NCBI GenBank assembly: GCA_029863245.1
Contig: JAOTVV010000027.1
Location: 1 to 39,819 of the forward strand
Source of the DNA: Gemmatimonadota bacterium
Lineage (GTDB): Bacteria; Gemmatimonadota; Gemmatimonadetes; Gemmatimonadales; GWC2-71-9
DNA: 39,819 nt
Reading direction: 5' to 3'
How positions within the stretch are numbered: position 1 is the first letter of the stretch; each line of letters opens with the position of its first letter. Shown here in pieces: positions 1 to 8,575 of this stretch. The translations under genes were made by a program, and so were the position numbers. The notes under the pieces were generated by a model that saw nothing but the letters and a program-made list of their open reading frames with translations, did no database searches and was not told where the DNA came from.

Positions 1-23
1 GGAGCGGAGCCGCAATCGCCTGC

Positions 24-53
24 TTGACCGCTCCGGCGAGCGGCTGGTACCTT
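24..53 (+). promoter_or_regulatory. Predicted sigma-70 promoter of guaB
   Basis: A -35 box TTGACC (24-29) is followed after 18 nt by a -10 box TACCTT (48-53). This would start transcription near 60 and leave a leader of about 88 nt before the guaB ATG. The same TACCTT hexamer lies just upstream of the nrnA-like gene. A 7-bp inverted repeat TGGTACC/GGTACCA (45-51 and 61-67) overlaps the -10 and probable start site and could be an operator; this last point is inference. Confidence 0.5.
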
Positions 54-80
54 GGTATATGGTACCACTTTTTGATCGCT

Positions 81-117
81 ACGGACCCGCCCTGCGCTCT
101 GCGCGCGGCGGGTCCGT
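81..117 (+). promoter_or_regulatory. GC-rich hairpin in the guaB leader
   Basis: A perfect 11-bp inverted repeat, ACGGACCCGCC (81-91) and GGCGGGTCCGT (107-117), encloses a 15-nt loop that can itself form a GCGC/GCGC stem. It lies between the predicted promoter and guaB, about 20 nt upstream of the ribosome-binding site. No U-run follows on either strand, so it is not a classical intrinsic terminator for either direction. It could stabilise the mRNA, act in attenuation, or end an upstream transcript outside the window. Confidence 0.5.
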
Positions 118-147
118 GTGCATTCATGCATGGGACGAGGTGTGGTA

Positions 148-1602
148 ATGCAGCTGCGTCCAGGGTACGCGCTCACCTTTGACGACGTCCTCTTGGTTCC
201 CCGGCACGCGACCGTCCATCCGCGTGACGTCGATGTCACCACGCGCTTCACGCGAGCCATCACGCTCAACGTTCCCATCATCTCCGCCGCGATGGATACC
301 GTTACCGAGTCGGAGATGGCCATCGCCATCGCACGGTTCGGTGGGATCGGCGTGGTTCATAAGAACATGCCGATCGACCGTCAAGCCGCGGAGGTAGATC
401 GGGTCAAGCGATCCGAAAGTGGGATGATCCTGAACCCGATCACGCTTGGGCCGGATCGGACGATCAGGGAGGCCGCGAACCTGATGAGTCGGTTCAAGAT
501 CTCCGGTGTCCCGATCGTGGACGACCGGGGTTGCCTCCTGGGAATCATCACGAACCGGGACCTGCAGTTCGAGCGTCAGCTCGACCGACCGGTACAGGCG
601 GCAATGACCCAGGAGAACCTGATCACGGCGCCCTTGGGCACGACGCTCGAGGAGGCCGAGACCATTCTCGGGGAGCACCGGATCGAGAAGCTCCCGGTTG
701 TGGACGAGCAGGGCATCCTGAAGGGTCTCATCACGGTCAAGGACATCATCAAGCGTCAGCAGTTCCCCTATGCGAACAAGGATGAACACGGACGCCTGCG
801 TGTGGCGGCGGCCGTCGGCGTCGGTCGGGACACCCGCGACCGGATGGCGGCCCTGCTGGCCGCCGGGACCGACGCCGTGGTGGTCGACTCCGCTCATGGC
901 CACTCCCAGGGAGTGCTCGACGTCATCGCGCAGCTCCGCGAGGCCTTCCCCGATGCGCAGATTGTCGGGGGCAACGTGGCGACCCAAGCGGGCGCGCGCG
1001 CGTTGGTCGAACGCGGGGTGGATGCCGTGAAGGTCGGGATCGGTCCCGGCTCGATCTGTACCACGAGGGTGGTCACCGGTGTGGGCATTCCCCAGATCAC
1101 GGCAGTCGTGGAGTCGGTGCGGGGGGCGGGAGACATCCCCGTCATCGCCGATGGCGGTGTGAAGTACTCGGGCGACGCCGTGAAGGCGCTTGCAGCTGGT
1201 GCCTCCAGCGTGATGCTCGGCTCCATGCTTGCCGGAACGGAAGAGAGTCCAGGTGAAAGCTTCCTGCTCGAGGGTCGGCGGTTCAAGACGATTCGCGGGA
1301 TGGGGTCACTCAGCGCCATGCAGGATGGGTCGGCGGACCGCTATTTCCAGGAAGGCGAGATCTTGGGTCAGAAACTGGTTCCCGAAGGGATCGAGGGCCG
1401 GGTGCCCTACCGCGGTCCCGTTGGTGACGTGCTGTATCAGATGGTCGGAGGGATTCGATCGGGGATGGGGTACTGTGGGTGCGACAGCATAGGGGTGCTG
1501 CGAACCGAGGCCGAGTTCGTCCAGATCAGTGTGGCCGGCCTGCGCGAGTCGCACCCGCACGACGTCGTCATCACCCGCGAGGCCCCGAACTACTCCGTCT
1601 AG
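148..1602 (+). CDS. guaB: IMP dehydrogenase
   Basis: Catalyses NAD+-dependent oxidation of IMP to XMP, the first committed and rate-limiting step of GMP synthesis, in the cytoplasm as a tetramer. The 484-residue protein has the normal length. It begins with the conserved [10 protein letters not shown] segment, carries paired CBS domains at about residues 93-210 within the (beta/alpha)8 barrel, and has the IMPDH signature GPGSICTTR with catalytic Cys304. The downstream GGNVAT and [11 protein letters not shown] segments bind IMP phosphate. A start at ATG 148 is preferred over in-frame GTG 118 because GACGAGG sits 7 nt upstream of it and family proteins begin at that point. The gene is monocistronic and converges on the AGCS transporter. 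Confidence 0.97.
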   Translation: MQLRPGYALTFDDVLLVPRHATVHPRDVDVTTRFTRAITLNVPIISAAMDTVTESEMAIAIARFGGIGVVHKNMPIDRQAAEVDRVKRSESGMILNPITLGPDRTIREAANLMSRFKISGVPIVDDRGCLLGIITNRDLQFERQLDRPVQAAMTQENLITAPLGTTLEEAETILGEHRIEKLPVVDEQGILKGLITVKDIIKRQQFPYANKDEHGRLRVAAAVGVGRDTRDRMAALLAAGTDAVVVDSAHGHSQGVLDVIAQLREAFPDAQIVGGNVATQAGARALVERGVDAVKVGIGPGSICTTRVVTGVGIPQITAVVESVRGAGDIPVIADGGVKYSGDAVKALAAGASSVMLGSMLAGTEESPGESFLLEGRRFKTIRGMGSLSAMQDGSADRYFQEGEILGQKLVPEGIEGRVPYRGPVGDVLYQMVGGIRSGMGYCGCDSIGVLRTEAEFVQISVAGLRESHPHDVVITREAPNYSV

Positions 1603-1617
1603 ACCGAGTCCTACCCG

Positions 1618-1662
1618 AGGTCCGGTGCCGCGGCCGCGGTTGGCCGCCGGCTCACCGGACCT
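1618..1662. terminator. Likely bidirectional terminator hairpin between convergent genes
   Basis: Perfect 10-bp arms AGGTCCGGTG (1618-1627) and CACCGGACCT (1653-1662) flank a GC-rich core that can pair further (GCCGCGGCCGCGG). It lies in the 73-bp gap between the 3' ends of guaB and the AGCS gene, where a terminator serving both genes is expected. It has no U-tract. Confidence 0.5.
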
Positions 1663-1675
1663 GGGTGTTGCGGCC

Positions 1676-3427
1676 TCAGTGCCGTGCCCGCTTCTGCTCC
1701 TTCAGCCTCTGGTGGACCTCGTAGTTCTCCTGCCACGGCCGACGCTCGAAGTAGCTGTCGGTCAGTTGTTTTACCTTGCCGGACAGGAGGACCAGGGCCA
1801 GCAGATTCGGCAGAATGACGATGCCGAGGGCGACGTCTCCCATCAACCAGATGACGTTGAGCGACACGAGGGCGCCGAAGAAGTGCATGCCGACGAAGAG
1901 GACCTTGTACGGCAGAATGGCTTTCGGCCCGAACAGATAGTTGGCGCAGCGGTCGCCGTAGTAGCTCCACGAGATCGCGGTCGACACGGCAAACAGCAAC
2001 ACGCTGATCAAGACGATGAAATCGCCCCATTGGCCCGGGAGTCCCCGCTCGAATCCCAGCATCGTGAGTGGGGCGCCGCTCTCGACCGCATCCCCGTACA
2101 GGGAGGAGTAGGTCGTGCCGTCGTCGGCGAGCGCAACGCCGGCGGTCCGATCGCGCCGGGGGCGCACCACGCCGGTGAACGGAACCGTCTGCTGAGCATC
2201 GACGTACAGACGGTCGATCTCCACCTCGTGCCACGCGATGAGCGGCGCGTCGGTGCCCGTGTCGACATGGCGACCGTCGGCAATCCGAATTTCGTTTTCC
2301 GGAGTCACCGATCGCCGGTTCCCCTCATCCTGATAGGCCACGTACGACAGGTCCCCACCGGTCAGCGTGATCTCGGTGGGGTGACGATCGTCCCACACCT
2401 GGGTCATGATGATGACCAGTCCGGTCATGGTGCAGATGACCAGGGTGTCGATGAACGGCTCCAGGAGGGCGACGGCGCCCTCCGATACCGGCTCGTCGGT
2501 CTTGGCGGCCGCGTGGGCGATGGGTGCGGAGCCCTGGCCGGCCTCGTTCGAGAACAGGCCGCGCCGAACCCCCCACATCATGGTCACGAGTATCGCGCCG
2601 ACCCCGGTCCCGGCAACGCCCGCGGTGGGGTTGAACGCCTCGCGGAAGATGATGGCGAAGCTTGGGAGGAACCAATCGAAGTGCAGGACAATGATGGTGC
2701 CCGCGCCCGCCACGTAGATCGCGGCCATGAGCGGCGCCAGCACGCTCGTGACCTTACCGATCCGTCGAATGCCGCCCAACACGACCAGAGCAACGATTGC
2801 TGCCGTCGCCGACCCGCTCACCCAGACCGGAATCCCGAATGTGGTCTGCATCGAGTCGGCTACCGTGTTGGCCTGCACCGCGTTCCCGGTGAGAAACGCC
2901 GTGAAGCCGAGCATGAGCGCGAAGAACACCGCAAGCGGCTTGAATGCGGGTCCCAAGCCGCGCTCGATGTAGTACATCGGGCCACCCGACACGGTGCCCT
3001 GCAGCCGTCCCGCATCGGGATCCTCGACGTGTCGATAATGCTGTGCCAGGGTCACCTCGGTGTACTTGACGGCCATTCCGAGGAGGGCCGTCACCCACAT
3101 CCAGAACAGGGCGCCGGGACCGCCCCAGTGAATGGCGATGGCCACGCCTGCGATGTTCCCGATGCCGACCGTCGCCGACAGCGCCGTGGTGAGCGCCTGG
3201 AAGTGCGGCACGTCTCCCGGTTCGTCCGGGTCGTCGTACTTGCCGGACGTCACCGCGAAGCCGTGGCCCAAACGCCTGAGCTGGATGAACCGGAGCCGAA
3301 GCGTGAGGAACACCCCGGTCCCGAGCAGGGCGATGACGGCGACGGGGATCACCTCTTTGCCGGCGGGGACACCGAACTCCCACACCCAGTAGTTCAGCGC
3401 TTGGACGATGCGTTCGAGCGATTCCAT
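1676..3427 (-). CDS. Sodium:alanine/glycine symporter (AGCS family) with large insertion
   Basis: Inner-membrane symporter expected to import alanine or glycine with Na+. The family is recognised from the N-terminal TM segments, the motif ATVGIGNIAGVAIAI with the following GGPGALFWMW, the SGGPMYYIERGLG signature, and the later EAGQGSAPIAHAAAKT segment. At 583 residues it is over 100 longer than usual AGCS proteins (about 450-480). The excess is a hydrophilic block at about residues 346-468, after the TM ending IIMTQVW and before the TM starting FIVLISVLLFA. The start ATG has GGAG 4 nt upstream. It is divergent from the nrnA-like gene and convergent with guaB. Substrate is assigned from family only. 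Confidence 0.93.
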   Translation of the reverse strand: MESLERIVQALNYWVWEFGVPAGKEVIPVAVIALLGTGVFLTLRLRFIQLRRLGHGFAVTSGKYDDPDEPGDVPHFQALTTALSATVGIGNIAGVAIAIHWGGPGALFWMWVTALLGMAVKYTEVTLAQHYRHVEDPDAGRLQGTVSGGPMYYIERGLGPAFKPLAVFFALMLGFTAFLTGNAVQANTVADSMQTTFGIPVWVSGSATAAIVALVVLGGIRRIGKVTSVLAPLMAAIYVAGAGTIIVLHFDWFLPSFAIIFREAFNPTAGVAGTGVGAILVTMMWGVRRGLFSNEAGQGSAPIAHAAAKTDEPVSEGAVALLEPFIDTLVICTMTGLVIIMTQVWDDRHPTEITLTGGDLSYVAYQDEGNRRSVTPENEIRIADGRHVDTGTDAPLIAWHEVEIDRLYVDAQQTVPFTGVVRPRRDRTAGVALADDGTTYSSLYGDAVESGAPLTMLGFERGLPGQWGDFIVLISVLLFAVSTAISWSYYGDRCANYLFGPKAILPYKVLFVGMHFFGALVSLNVIWLMGDVALGIVILPNLLALVLLSGKVKQLTDSYFERRPWQENYEVHQRLKEQKRARH

Positions 3428-3521
3428 GGGACTCCAGCAGGACTCGGGAAGGCCTCAAGATGGGTCCGGCGTGCCCGGTCCAGCAAGGTCCGTGGCTGTC
3501 GCGCGTGCACCGGCCCCGCTG

Positions 3522-3527
3522 TACCTT
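3522..3527 (+). promoter_or_regulatory. Candidate -10 box of the nrnA-like gene (leaderless type)
   Basis: TACCTT ends 7 nt before the ATG at 3535, and no Shine-Dalgarno sequence lies between. This spacing places the transcription start at or next to the start codon, as in leaderless mRNAs. No convincing -35 box is visible 16-18 nt upstream. Confidence 0.35.
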
Positions 3528-3534
3528 CCCGTCC

Positions 3535-4578
3535 ATGGCACGGACCAGGTCAACCTCCGACCGTCGCCGAGGGCTGGGTGTCTCCGCCTCGCGCCGCCGT
3601 GGGGCGAAACACCTCATCGAGGCGCTGCGGCCGCGGTTGCGCGTTGCCCTGACCACGCATGTGAATGCCGACGGTGACGGCTCGGGGAGTGAAGTCTCAC
3701 TCTGGTATCTGCTCCAGCAAGTGGGGATCACCGCGAGCATCGTGAATCCGACCCCATTTCCGAATCGCTACCGGTTCCTGCTCGAAGGGATTGAGCAAGC
3801 CGATCGATCCAAGGATGCCGTCAAAGAACTGCAGCGGGCCGACCTGATCGTGGTGCTGGACATCGCGGATCTCGGACGCTTGGGGCACTTGGGCCGCGTC
3901 GTCGCGGACGCGAAGGCGCCCGTGGCGTGCATCGACCATCACCTGAGTGACGGGACGTTGCCACCGGGGCCTCGGTTGGTGGATGCCGCCGCGTGCGCCA
4001 CGGGAGAGCTGGTCTACGATCTTGCGCGGGTCGCGGGGTGGGACATCGATCGCCAGGTCGCTCGAGGCATCTACGTTGCGCTGCTGACGGACACTGGTGG
4101 TTTCCGGTTCAGCAACACGTCTTCCCGCACGCTACGGGTGGCGTCGGATCTGCTCGACCGAGGCCTGAGTGCCGAGCAGGTGTATCACGACGTGTACGCA
4201 TCGGAGTCGGAAGGCAAGATCCGGATGCTGGCCGAAGTGCTCCAGACGCTGGTGGTGGAGCCGGATCACCGCCTTGCGTGGGTCACGGTACCGCCAGGTG
4301 CGCTCGAGCGGCACGGCATCGAGGCGGACGAACTGGAAGGTGTTGTCGAGTTCGCTCGCTCCGTTCGCGGCGTAACCATGGCCATCCTGTTTCGTGAGCT
4401 GGCCAACGGTCGCATCAAGGTGTCGTTCCGTTCGGTCGGGGACCTCGACGTTGCCGCGCTCGCCGAGCAGTTCGGCGGTGGCGGCCACCGACGGGCGGCC
4501 GGTGCGTCGCTTCCGGGGACCCTGCCGGACGTTCAAGACCTGGTCTTGGCCGCCGCCCGGTCGGTTGCCCGGCCGTAG
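3535..4578 (+). CDS. nrnA: DHH/DHHA1 phosphoesterase, NrnA-like oligoribonuclease/pAp phosphatase
   Basis: Expected to degrade nano-RNAs and/or dephosphorylate 3'-phosphoadenosine 5'-phosphate in the cytoplasm; some relatives hydrolyse cyclic dinucleotide products. The 347-residue protein has the Mn2+-binding motifs in order: NADGDGSG (Asp46, Asp48), VVLDIADLGRLG, and the DHH motif IDHHLSD (Asp134, His135, His136), then TDTGGFRFSNT. The C-terminal DHHA1 domain ends with the nucleic-acid-binding GGGGHRRAAG. ATG 3535 is chosen because the preceding in-frame residues are unlike the family and a -10-like box lies directly upstream. It ends 24 bp before mrp. Exact substrate (nanoRNA, pAp or pApA) cannot be settled from sequence. 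Confidence 0.88.
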   Translation: MARTRSTSDRRRGLGVSASRRRGAKHLIEALRPRLRVALTTHVNADGDGSGSEVSLWYLLQQVGITASIVNPTPFPNRYRFLLEGIEQADRSKDAVKELQRADLIVVLDIADLGRLGHLGRVVADAKAPVACIDHHLSDGTLPPGPRLVDAAACATGELVYDLARVAGWDIDRQVARGIYVALLTDTGGFRFSNTSSRTLRVASDLLDRGLSAEQVYHDVYASESEGKIRMLAEVLQTLVVEPDHRLAWVTVPPGALERHGIEADELEGVVEFARSVRGVTMAILFRELANGRIKVSFRSVGDLDVAALAEQFGGGGHRRAAGASLPGTLPDVQDLVLAAARSVARP

Positions 4579-4593
4579 GGCCCCTCCTATCAT
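4565..4593 (+). promoter_or_regulatory. Predicted promoter of mrp (leaderless type)
   Basis: A -35 box TTGCCC (4565-4570) lies exactly 17 nt upstream of a -10 box TATCAT (4588-4593). The mrp ATG starts 9 nt after the -10 box with no Shine-Dalgarno sequence between, so transcription should begin within a few bases of the start codon. The -35 box lies inside the end of the nrnA-like gene. Confidence 0.55.
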
Positions 4594-4602
4594 TCGATCA
4601 CC

Positions 4603-5712
4603 ATGAACAGGCAACTGCAGGCACTGGTCGCCGGGGCGCTCACTAACGTGCGCAATCCCCGGCTCGACAACGATGTCATCTCCGCCGGAATGGTCGAAGA
4701 TCTCGTCGTGGGAGATGACGGGCACGTCTCCTTCCGGTTCGTGCTTTCGCGCGACGATCCCTCGCCATTGGTTCGGGAGGCCCGGCGGGCCGTTCGGAGC
4801 GTGGAAGGCGTGCGCGAGGTCAAGATCGACGTGGTAGAACCGTCCGCGCCGTCACCGCCGCCGAGGGCGACGGTTGGCACGGCTCCGGCCGCCGGAACGG
4901 TGCCGCCCCCACAGCAGCCGGTCGAGTTTCCGCAACTCGGCGCCGTCATCGCGGTGTCGAGCGGCAAAGGAGGTGTGGGCAAGTCGACGGTGGCAGCCAA
5001 TCTCGCAGCTGCGCTGGCACACCAGGGACACGCAGTCGGGATCATGGATGCCGATATCTACGGCCCGAACGTGCCGCGACTGTTCGGCGTCAGCGAGAAG
5101 CCCCCCGTGCGGGACGGGCGTATCCTCCCCCTCGAGGGGTACGGCGTCAAGCTCATCTCGCTCGGATTTCTGGTAGAGCGCGACATGCCCGCCATCTGGC
5201 GCGGCCCCATCGTGACCAAAATCATCCACCAGTTTCTGAACGACGTCGACTGGGGCAAACTCGACTACTTCATTGTCGACCTGCCGCCAGGCACGGGTGA
5301 CGCGCAGCTGTCGCTGGCGCAGGCCGTCCACATGCGCGGGGGCATCATCGTGACCACTCCGCAGGAAATGGCAGCTGGCGATGCGCTTCGTGGCGCCAAG
5401 ATGTTCGAGCGGGTCGGCGTGCCGGTCATGGGGGTGGTGGAGAACATGAGCTCCTTCGAATGTCCCCACTGCGGTGAGCGGAGTGAGATCTTCGCGGGTG
5501 GAGGTGGGCAGCGCCTGGCCGACGAGCTCGGCGTGCCATTGCTGGGTCAGATCCCTCTCCAAGCCGAGATGACGCTGGAAGCCGACCAAGGGCGCTTGGT
5601 CGTCGTGAACAAACCCGACTCGCCAGCCGGCAAGGCGCTCGCCGCGATCGCCAGGGAAGTGAAAGCCAGGGCGGGAGGCAAGAGCGTCTCACTGCCCATC
5701 ATCACGGGCTGA
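4603..5712 (+). CDS. mrp: Mrp/ApbC/NBP35-family Fe-S cluster carrier ATPase
   Basis: Cytoplasmic P-loop ATPase that carries and delivers [4Fe-4S] clusters to apo-proteins. The 369-residue protein has an N-terminal DUF59/MIP18 domain (about 1-85), a Pro/Ala linker (about 86-105), then the MinD/Mrp ATPase domain. The deviant Walker A is SSGKGGVGKST with Lys127; DADIYGPNVPRLFG and VDLPPGTGD follow. The cluster-binding CPHC pair is Cys287 and Cys290 after the ENMSSFE segment. The start follows a -10 box by 9 nt. The SAM hydrolase follows 29 bp downstream and may be cotranscribed. Confidence 0.95.
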   Translation: MNRQLQALVAGALTNVRNPRLDNDVISAGMVEDLVVGDDGHVSFRFVLSRDDPSPLVREARRAVRSVEGVREVKIDVVEPSAPSPPPRATVGTAPAAGTVPPPQQPVEFPQLGAVIAVSSGKGGVGKSTVAANLAAALAHQGHAVGIMDADIYGPNVPRLFGVSEKPPVRDGRILPLEGYGVKLISLGFLVERDMPAIWRGPIVTKIIHQFLNDVDWGKLDYFIVDLPPGTGDAQLSLAQAVHMRGGIIVTTPQEMAAGDALRGAKMFERVGVPVMGVVENMSSFECPHCGERSEIFAGGGGQRLADELGVPLLGQIPLQAEMTLEADQGRLVVVNKPDSPAGKALAAIAREVKARAGGKSVSLPIITG

Positions 5713-5741
5713 TCCCAGCAACCAGCCGGCGGTCGACGCCG

Positions 5742-6515
5742 ATGTCCAATCGCGCCGCGATGCCTATCGTCACCCTGCTGACCGATTTCGGTCTTCGCGA
5801 CAGCTACGTTGCCGAGATGAAGGCGGTCGTTCTGACGCTGGTGCCGGCGGCGACCATCGTCGATATCACGCACGGCATTCCTCCAGGCGAGCTCCTCGCA
5901 GGCCAGTACGTTCTCCAGCGTTCCTGGCGACGGTTCCCGGTCGGAGCCGTCCACGTGGCTATCGTCGATCCGGGGGTCGGCTCGCCGCGGCGGGCGCTCG
6001 CGGTGTCGGCCGGCGGGCACTTCTTCGTGGGGCCCGACAACGGCGTGTTGGAGGCCGTCCTGGACGACGCGGTCGTCGTGGCGCTCCCCGTTGGGCCGGA
6101 GGCGGCACCAACCTTTCACGGCCGAGACGTATTTGCGCCGGCTGCCGCGCAACTCGCCCTCGGCGCCGCGATCGGCAAGCTGGGGTCGAGGGTCGGCGAC
6201 CCCGTGCGCATGCCGTTGCCCGTCCCCGAGCGCCAGGGTGACACGATTGCCGGGCAGGTGGTCTACGTAGATCGGTTCGGGACGCTCATCACCAATATTC
6301 CCAACACCGGTCTCCCACTCGGCGCCACCGTCCTGATCGGCGGCGGCGAGCATACCGCGATGCTGCAGCGGACATTCGCCGACGTCGATTCGGGGTATCT
6401 GGTGGCGTTTCAGGGCTCCGGCGGAACGCTGGAGATTGCGGTCCGTGACCGCTCAGCGGCGCAGTTCACCGGCATGGGAGTGGGCGGAGACGTGCGCGTG
6501 CGACCGGTCAGGTGA
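5742..6515 (+). CDS. SAM hydrolase / SAM hydroxide adenosyltransferase (DUF62)
   Basis: Member of the DUF62 (duf-62/SalL-fluorinase) family, whose bacterial and archaeal members split S-adenosylmethionine into adenosine and methionine. The 257-residue protein has the family motifs LTDFGLRDSYVAEMK, VDPGVGSPRRALAV, FFVGPDNGVLEAVL and TFHGRDVFAPAAAQL, and the C-terminal barrel segment VVYVDRFGTLITNIPN. ATG 5742 and ATG 5760 are both possible; the second is closer to the usual family start and neither has a clear ribosome-binding site. Its end is 6 bp from the convergent exported-protein gene. The cellular reason for SAM hydrolysis is unknown; halogenating activity is not expected without the extra loop of SalL/FlA, which I do not see. 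Confidence 0.88.
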   Translation: MSNRAAMPIVTLLTDFGLRDSYVAEMKAVVLTLVPAATIVDITHGIPPGELLAGQYVLQRSWRRFPVGAVHVAIVDPGVGSPRRALAVSAGGHFFVGPDNGVLEAVLDDAVVVALPVGPEAAPTFHGRDVFAPAAAQLALGAAIGKLGSRVGDPVRMPLPVPERQGDTIAGQVVYVDRFGTLITNIPNTGLPLGATVLIGGGEHTAMLQRTFADVDSGYLVAFQGSGGTLEIAVRDRSAAQFTGMGVGGDVRVRPVR

Positions 6516-6521
6516 GCCAGT

Positions 6522-7385
6522 CTACCGACTCGGCACCCACTCGACGTCGATATCGCCCAAGGCGGCCTTCACGTGCAGCAGCAGGTGCGCCCGTGCCTGA
6601 TCGTAGTTGGGCGACACGTAGCGGGATCCTCGGCGCTCGAAGCCTTCCTTCGCGAAACTGGCGAGAAACCGCGTCATCCTGACTTCGACTCCAAGATCCT
6701 CCGGGAGTCGAAGCGTCAGTGAGCCGAAGCCCACCACGATCTCCGCTTCGCTTTGCAGAGTGTTGGTCCACGCCCCGGTGAAATCGAGCACGATGCTGCC
6801 TGCGCCACCGGCAAGGGAGATATCCCGACAACGAGCATTCCCCAGTCCCTCCACGAGCAGCTCCGCGGCGCCCACCGCGATCTCCAGCTTGCGGCACTCC
6901 ATGCGGTTGACCGCGGAGAACCGAACCACGTTCTCGCTGGCTCCGGTCTTGAGCGAGAGCTGACGCATTGAGAGGTCACCCAGCTCGAGCTCGGCTTTCG
7001 CGATGCCGAATTCCAGCGTGAGGTCGGTGGGAACCACCGGCGACAGTGCGAGATCGAGGTACTGCGGCGTGTCGACATCGAACTGGAAATCACGCAGGCG
7101 ATCGTCCGGGGTCAGTTTGACGAGCAGGTGTCCTCGCTTCGCATCGTACCGCGTTTCCGAGGCGAACATCTCCTGGTCGTACCGAACATCGGTTCGATAA
7201 AGGCTACCGGGGTCTCCTGGACTGAGGCGGAACGTACCGGCGGCAAACTCCACGTTCACCTCCAACCGCTGCTCGCCGCGCACCTGCCGAGTTGCTGTGG
7301 CGCTGCGCCATGTCTGGGCGACGCCCGTGGCTGGCAGGAGCGCCAACGCCAATGCGAGCGTGCCGACCCCTCGAGCTCCGGACAT
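6522..7385 (-). CDS. Exported protein, LiaF/toast-rack-like (DUF2154 or DUF4097 type)
   Basis: A 287-residue protein with a signal peptide (TLALALALLPATGVAQ, cleavage around residue 24) followed by repeated beta-strand units of the kind found in LiaF C-terminal and toast-rack domains (for example LEVNVEFAAGTFRLSPG, LTLEFGIAKAELELGDLS, LEIAVGAAELLVEGLGN, EIVVGFGSLTLRLPED). It should act in the periplasm or at the outer face of a membrane. Its ATG overlaps the stop of the preceding membrane-protein gene as TAATG, so translation is probably coupled. It is the last gene of the ECF sigma-factor operon, which suggests an envelope-stress role. The family call is by strand pattern only; function is unknown. 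Confidence 0.75.
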   Translation of the reverse strand: MSGARGVGTLALALALLPATGVAQTWRSATATRQVRGEQRLEVNVEFAAGTFRLSPGDPGSLYRTDVRYDQEMFASETRYDAKRGHLLVKLTPDDRLRDFQFDVDTPQYLDLALSPVVPTDLTLEFGIAKAELELGDLSMRQLSLKTGASENVVRFSAVNRMECRKLEIAVGAAELLVEGLGNARCRDISLAGGAGSIVLDFTGAWTNTLQSEAEIVVGFGSLTLRLPEDLGVEVRMTRFLASFAKEGFERRGSRYVSPNYDQARAHLLLHVKAALGDIDVEWVPSR

Positions 7386-8575
7386 TACCGGGTTCCTGTC
7401 ATGCGTCTGGTGGGTGGGGCCGGCATGCCGTCGGCGGTCCAATACTGCTCGTCGGTCAGCGCAAGGTCGAGTTGCCTGACGAACGTACCCCGCATTCCCG
7501 CCCGGGAGATGATCGTCGCGCCGAAGCCGGCTGTGGCGAGCACCCATGTCAAGAACGCCGCGCTCACCGTCAACACCGTGCCTGCCACCGGCACGCTTCC
7601 CAATAGGAGGGCGGGCAGCCAAATGGACAACAGACCCAATAGCCCGTAGACGATGTACCGGTAGGACCCCCAGGTCGGTACCGCCTCGCCACGTGCCATC
7701 CGGCGCCGCAAGTAGATCTCGCCGACCGTTCGCGCCACCGCCAAGAACCCCCCGACCGCCGCGATGAACAACGCGAGGGCGAATCCGACAATCGCAAACG
7801 GCAACACCAGGATTCCGACGATGGTCAGCACGAGTCCGACCAGAAGCATGCCGAAGGCCGGGAGAATGAGCGGCTGCGCAAAGAGCCCGGCGAGAAATGA
7901 ACGCCAGAACGAATGCCATACCGTGTCTGCTACGGTCTCGAGCTGTCGCGGCGCAAAGAACAGGAAGCCCAGACCCATGAACCCCAAGGCGAGAAACACG
8001 GCGAGGAGGTTGGTGGCCCCGGCGACGATTGCCCCCGCGAACGACGCTCGCTCGCCACCGATGCTGACACTGGCGTCCGGGACAGTCGTCACGGTGACGC
8101 GGTTCGGAGCCCGCGGGGCCTCGATGCGAGCTATGGCACTTGCGCCGGCGCTGCCGGTGGTTGCCGCCACGGCGCCCGGGACCATCGCCTCCGCGGCTGC
8201 AAGGCTCGCGACCGCGGCCGAGAGGCTGTCGAGCCCCATCTCCCCCATGCGAAGCTGCTGCAGCGCGGCGAGCAACTGCCCGGTGTTGAGTATGGCGGCA
8301 CTGTCGATGAGCGTCTGAATGGACTGCGTCGCGTGACGCTGCCGGACCTCGGCAATCGGGCTCCCGTTCAGGAACACGCGGCCTTCTTTGAGCGAGATCA
8401 CCAGTTCGCCGCCATCGTCGAGTTGGAACGTGAGCAGGGACTCGCTTCCGGCGCGTTCCGCGGAGTGGCCGACCACCTCCTGCGCCGACACCGATGCGAG
8501 GCCCAGCAGGAGCAGGCACGGCACCACCATGATGGCCCGGACCATCGCAGTCACCGCAGACGTAGCGTGCCTCAT
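7385..8575 (-). CDS. Membrane protein with signal peptide and C-terminal TM bundle
   Basis: A 396-residue protein I do not recognise as a named family. It has an N-terminal signal sequence (AIMVVPCLLLLGLASVSA followed by QE), an extracytoplasmic region of about 150 residues that is Ala/Ser-rich, then about six hydrophobic segments between residues 190 and 370 (such as LLAVFLALGFMGLGFLFF and LALFIAAVGGFLAVARTV). Its ATG overlaps the stop of the upstream anti-sigma-like gene as ATGA. The first part (TFQLDDGGELVISLKEGRVFLNG) looks like a small beta domain. Its position in the sigma operon suggests an envelope or stress-sensing role, but this is inference. Confidence 0.8.
   Translation of the reverse strand: MRHATSAVTAMVRAIMVVPCLLLLGLASVSAQEVVGHSAERAGSESLLTFQLDDGGELVISLKEGRVFLNGSPIAEVRQRHATQSIQTLIDSAAILNTGQLLAALQQLRMGEMGLDSLSAAVASLAAAEAMVPGAVAATTGSAGASAIARIEAPRAPNRVTVTTVPDASVSIGGERASFAGAIVAGATNLLAVFLALGFMGLGFLFFAPRQLETVADTVWHSFWRSFLAGLFAQPLILPAFGMLLVGLVLTIVGILVLPFAIVGFALALFIAAVGGFLAVARTVGEIYLRRRMARGEAVPTWGSYRYIVYGLLGLLSIWLPALLLGSVPVAGTVLTVSAAFLTWVLATAGFGATIISRAGMRGTFVRQLDLALTDEQYWTADGMPAPPTRRMTGTR

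Noticed and set aside
81..117. guaB leader hairpin as a purine riboswitch
   Set aside because: The purine riboswitch needs a three-way junction with conserved loop bases; only a simple stem is present.
1529..3652. A 707-residue plus-strand open frame opposite the AGCS gene
   Set aside because: It is antisense to a clear transporter gene, has low-complexity Arg/Pro/Gly/His composition and shows no domain; long shadow frames are common in this high-GC DNA.
4132..4725. A 197-residue minus-strand frame over the nrnA-mrp junction
   Set aside because: It lies opposite two well-supported genes with no start signal and composition typical of a shadow frame.
6522..8519. A 665-residue minus-strand frame covering the toast-rack-like gene and more upstream
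   Set aside because: Only the part from ATG 7385 matches the start, signal peptide and TAATG overlap; the upstream part is a shadow of the neighbouring membrane-protein gene.
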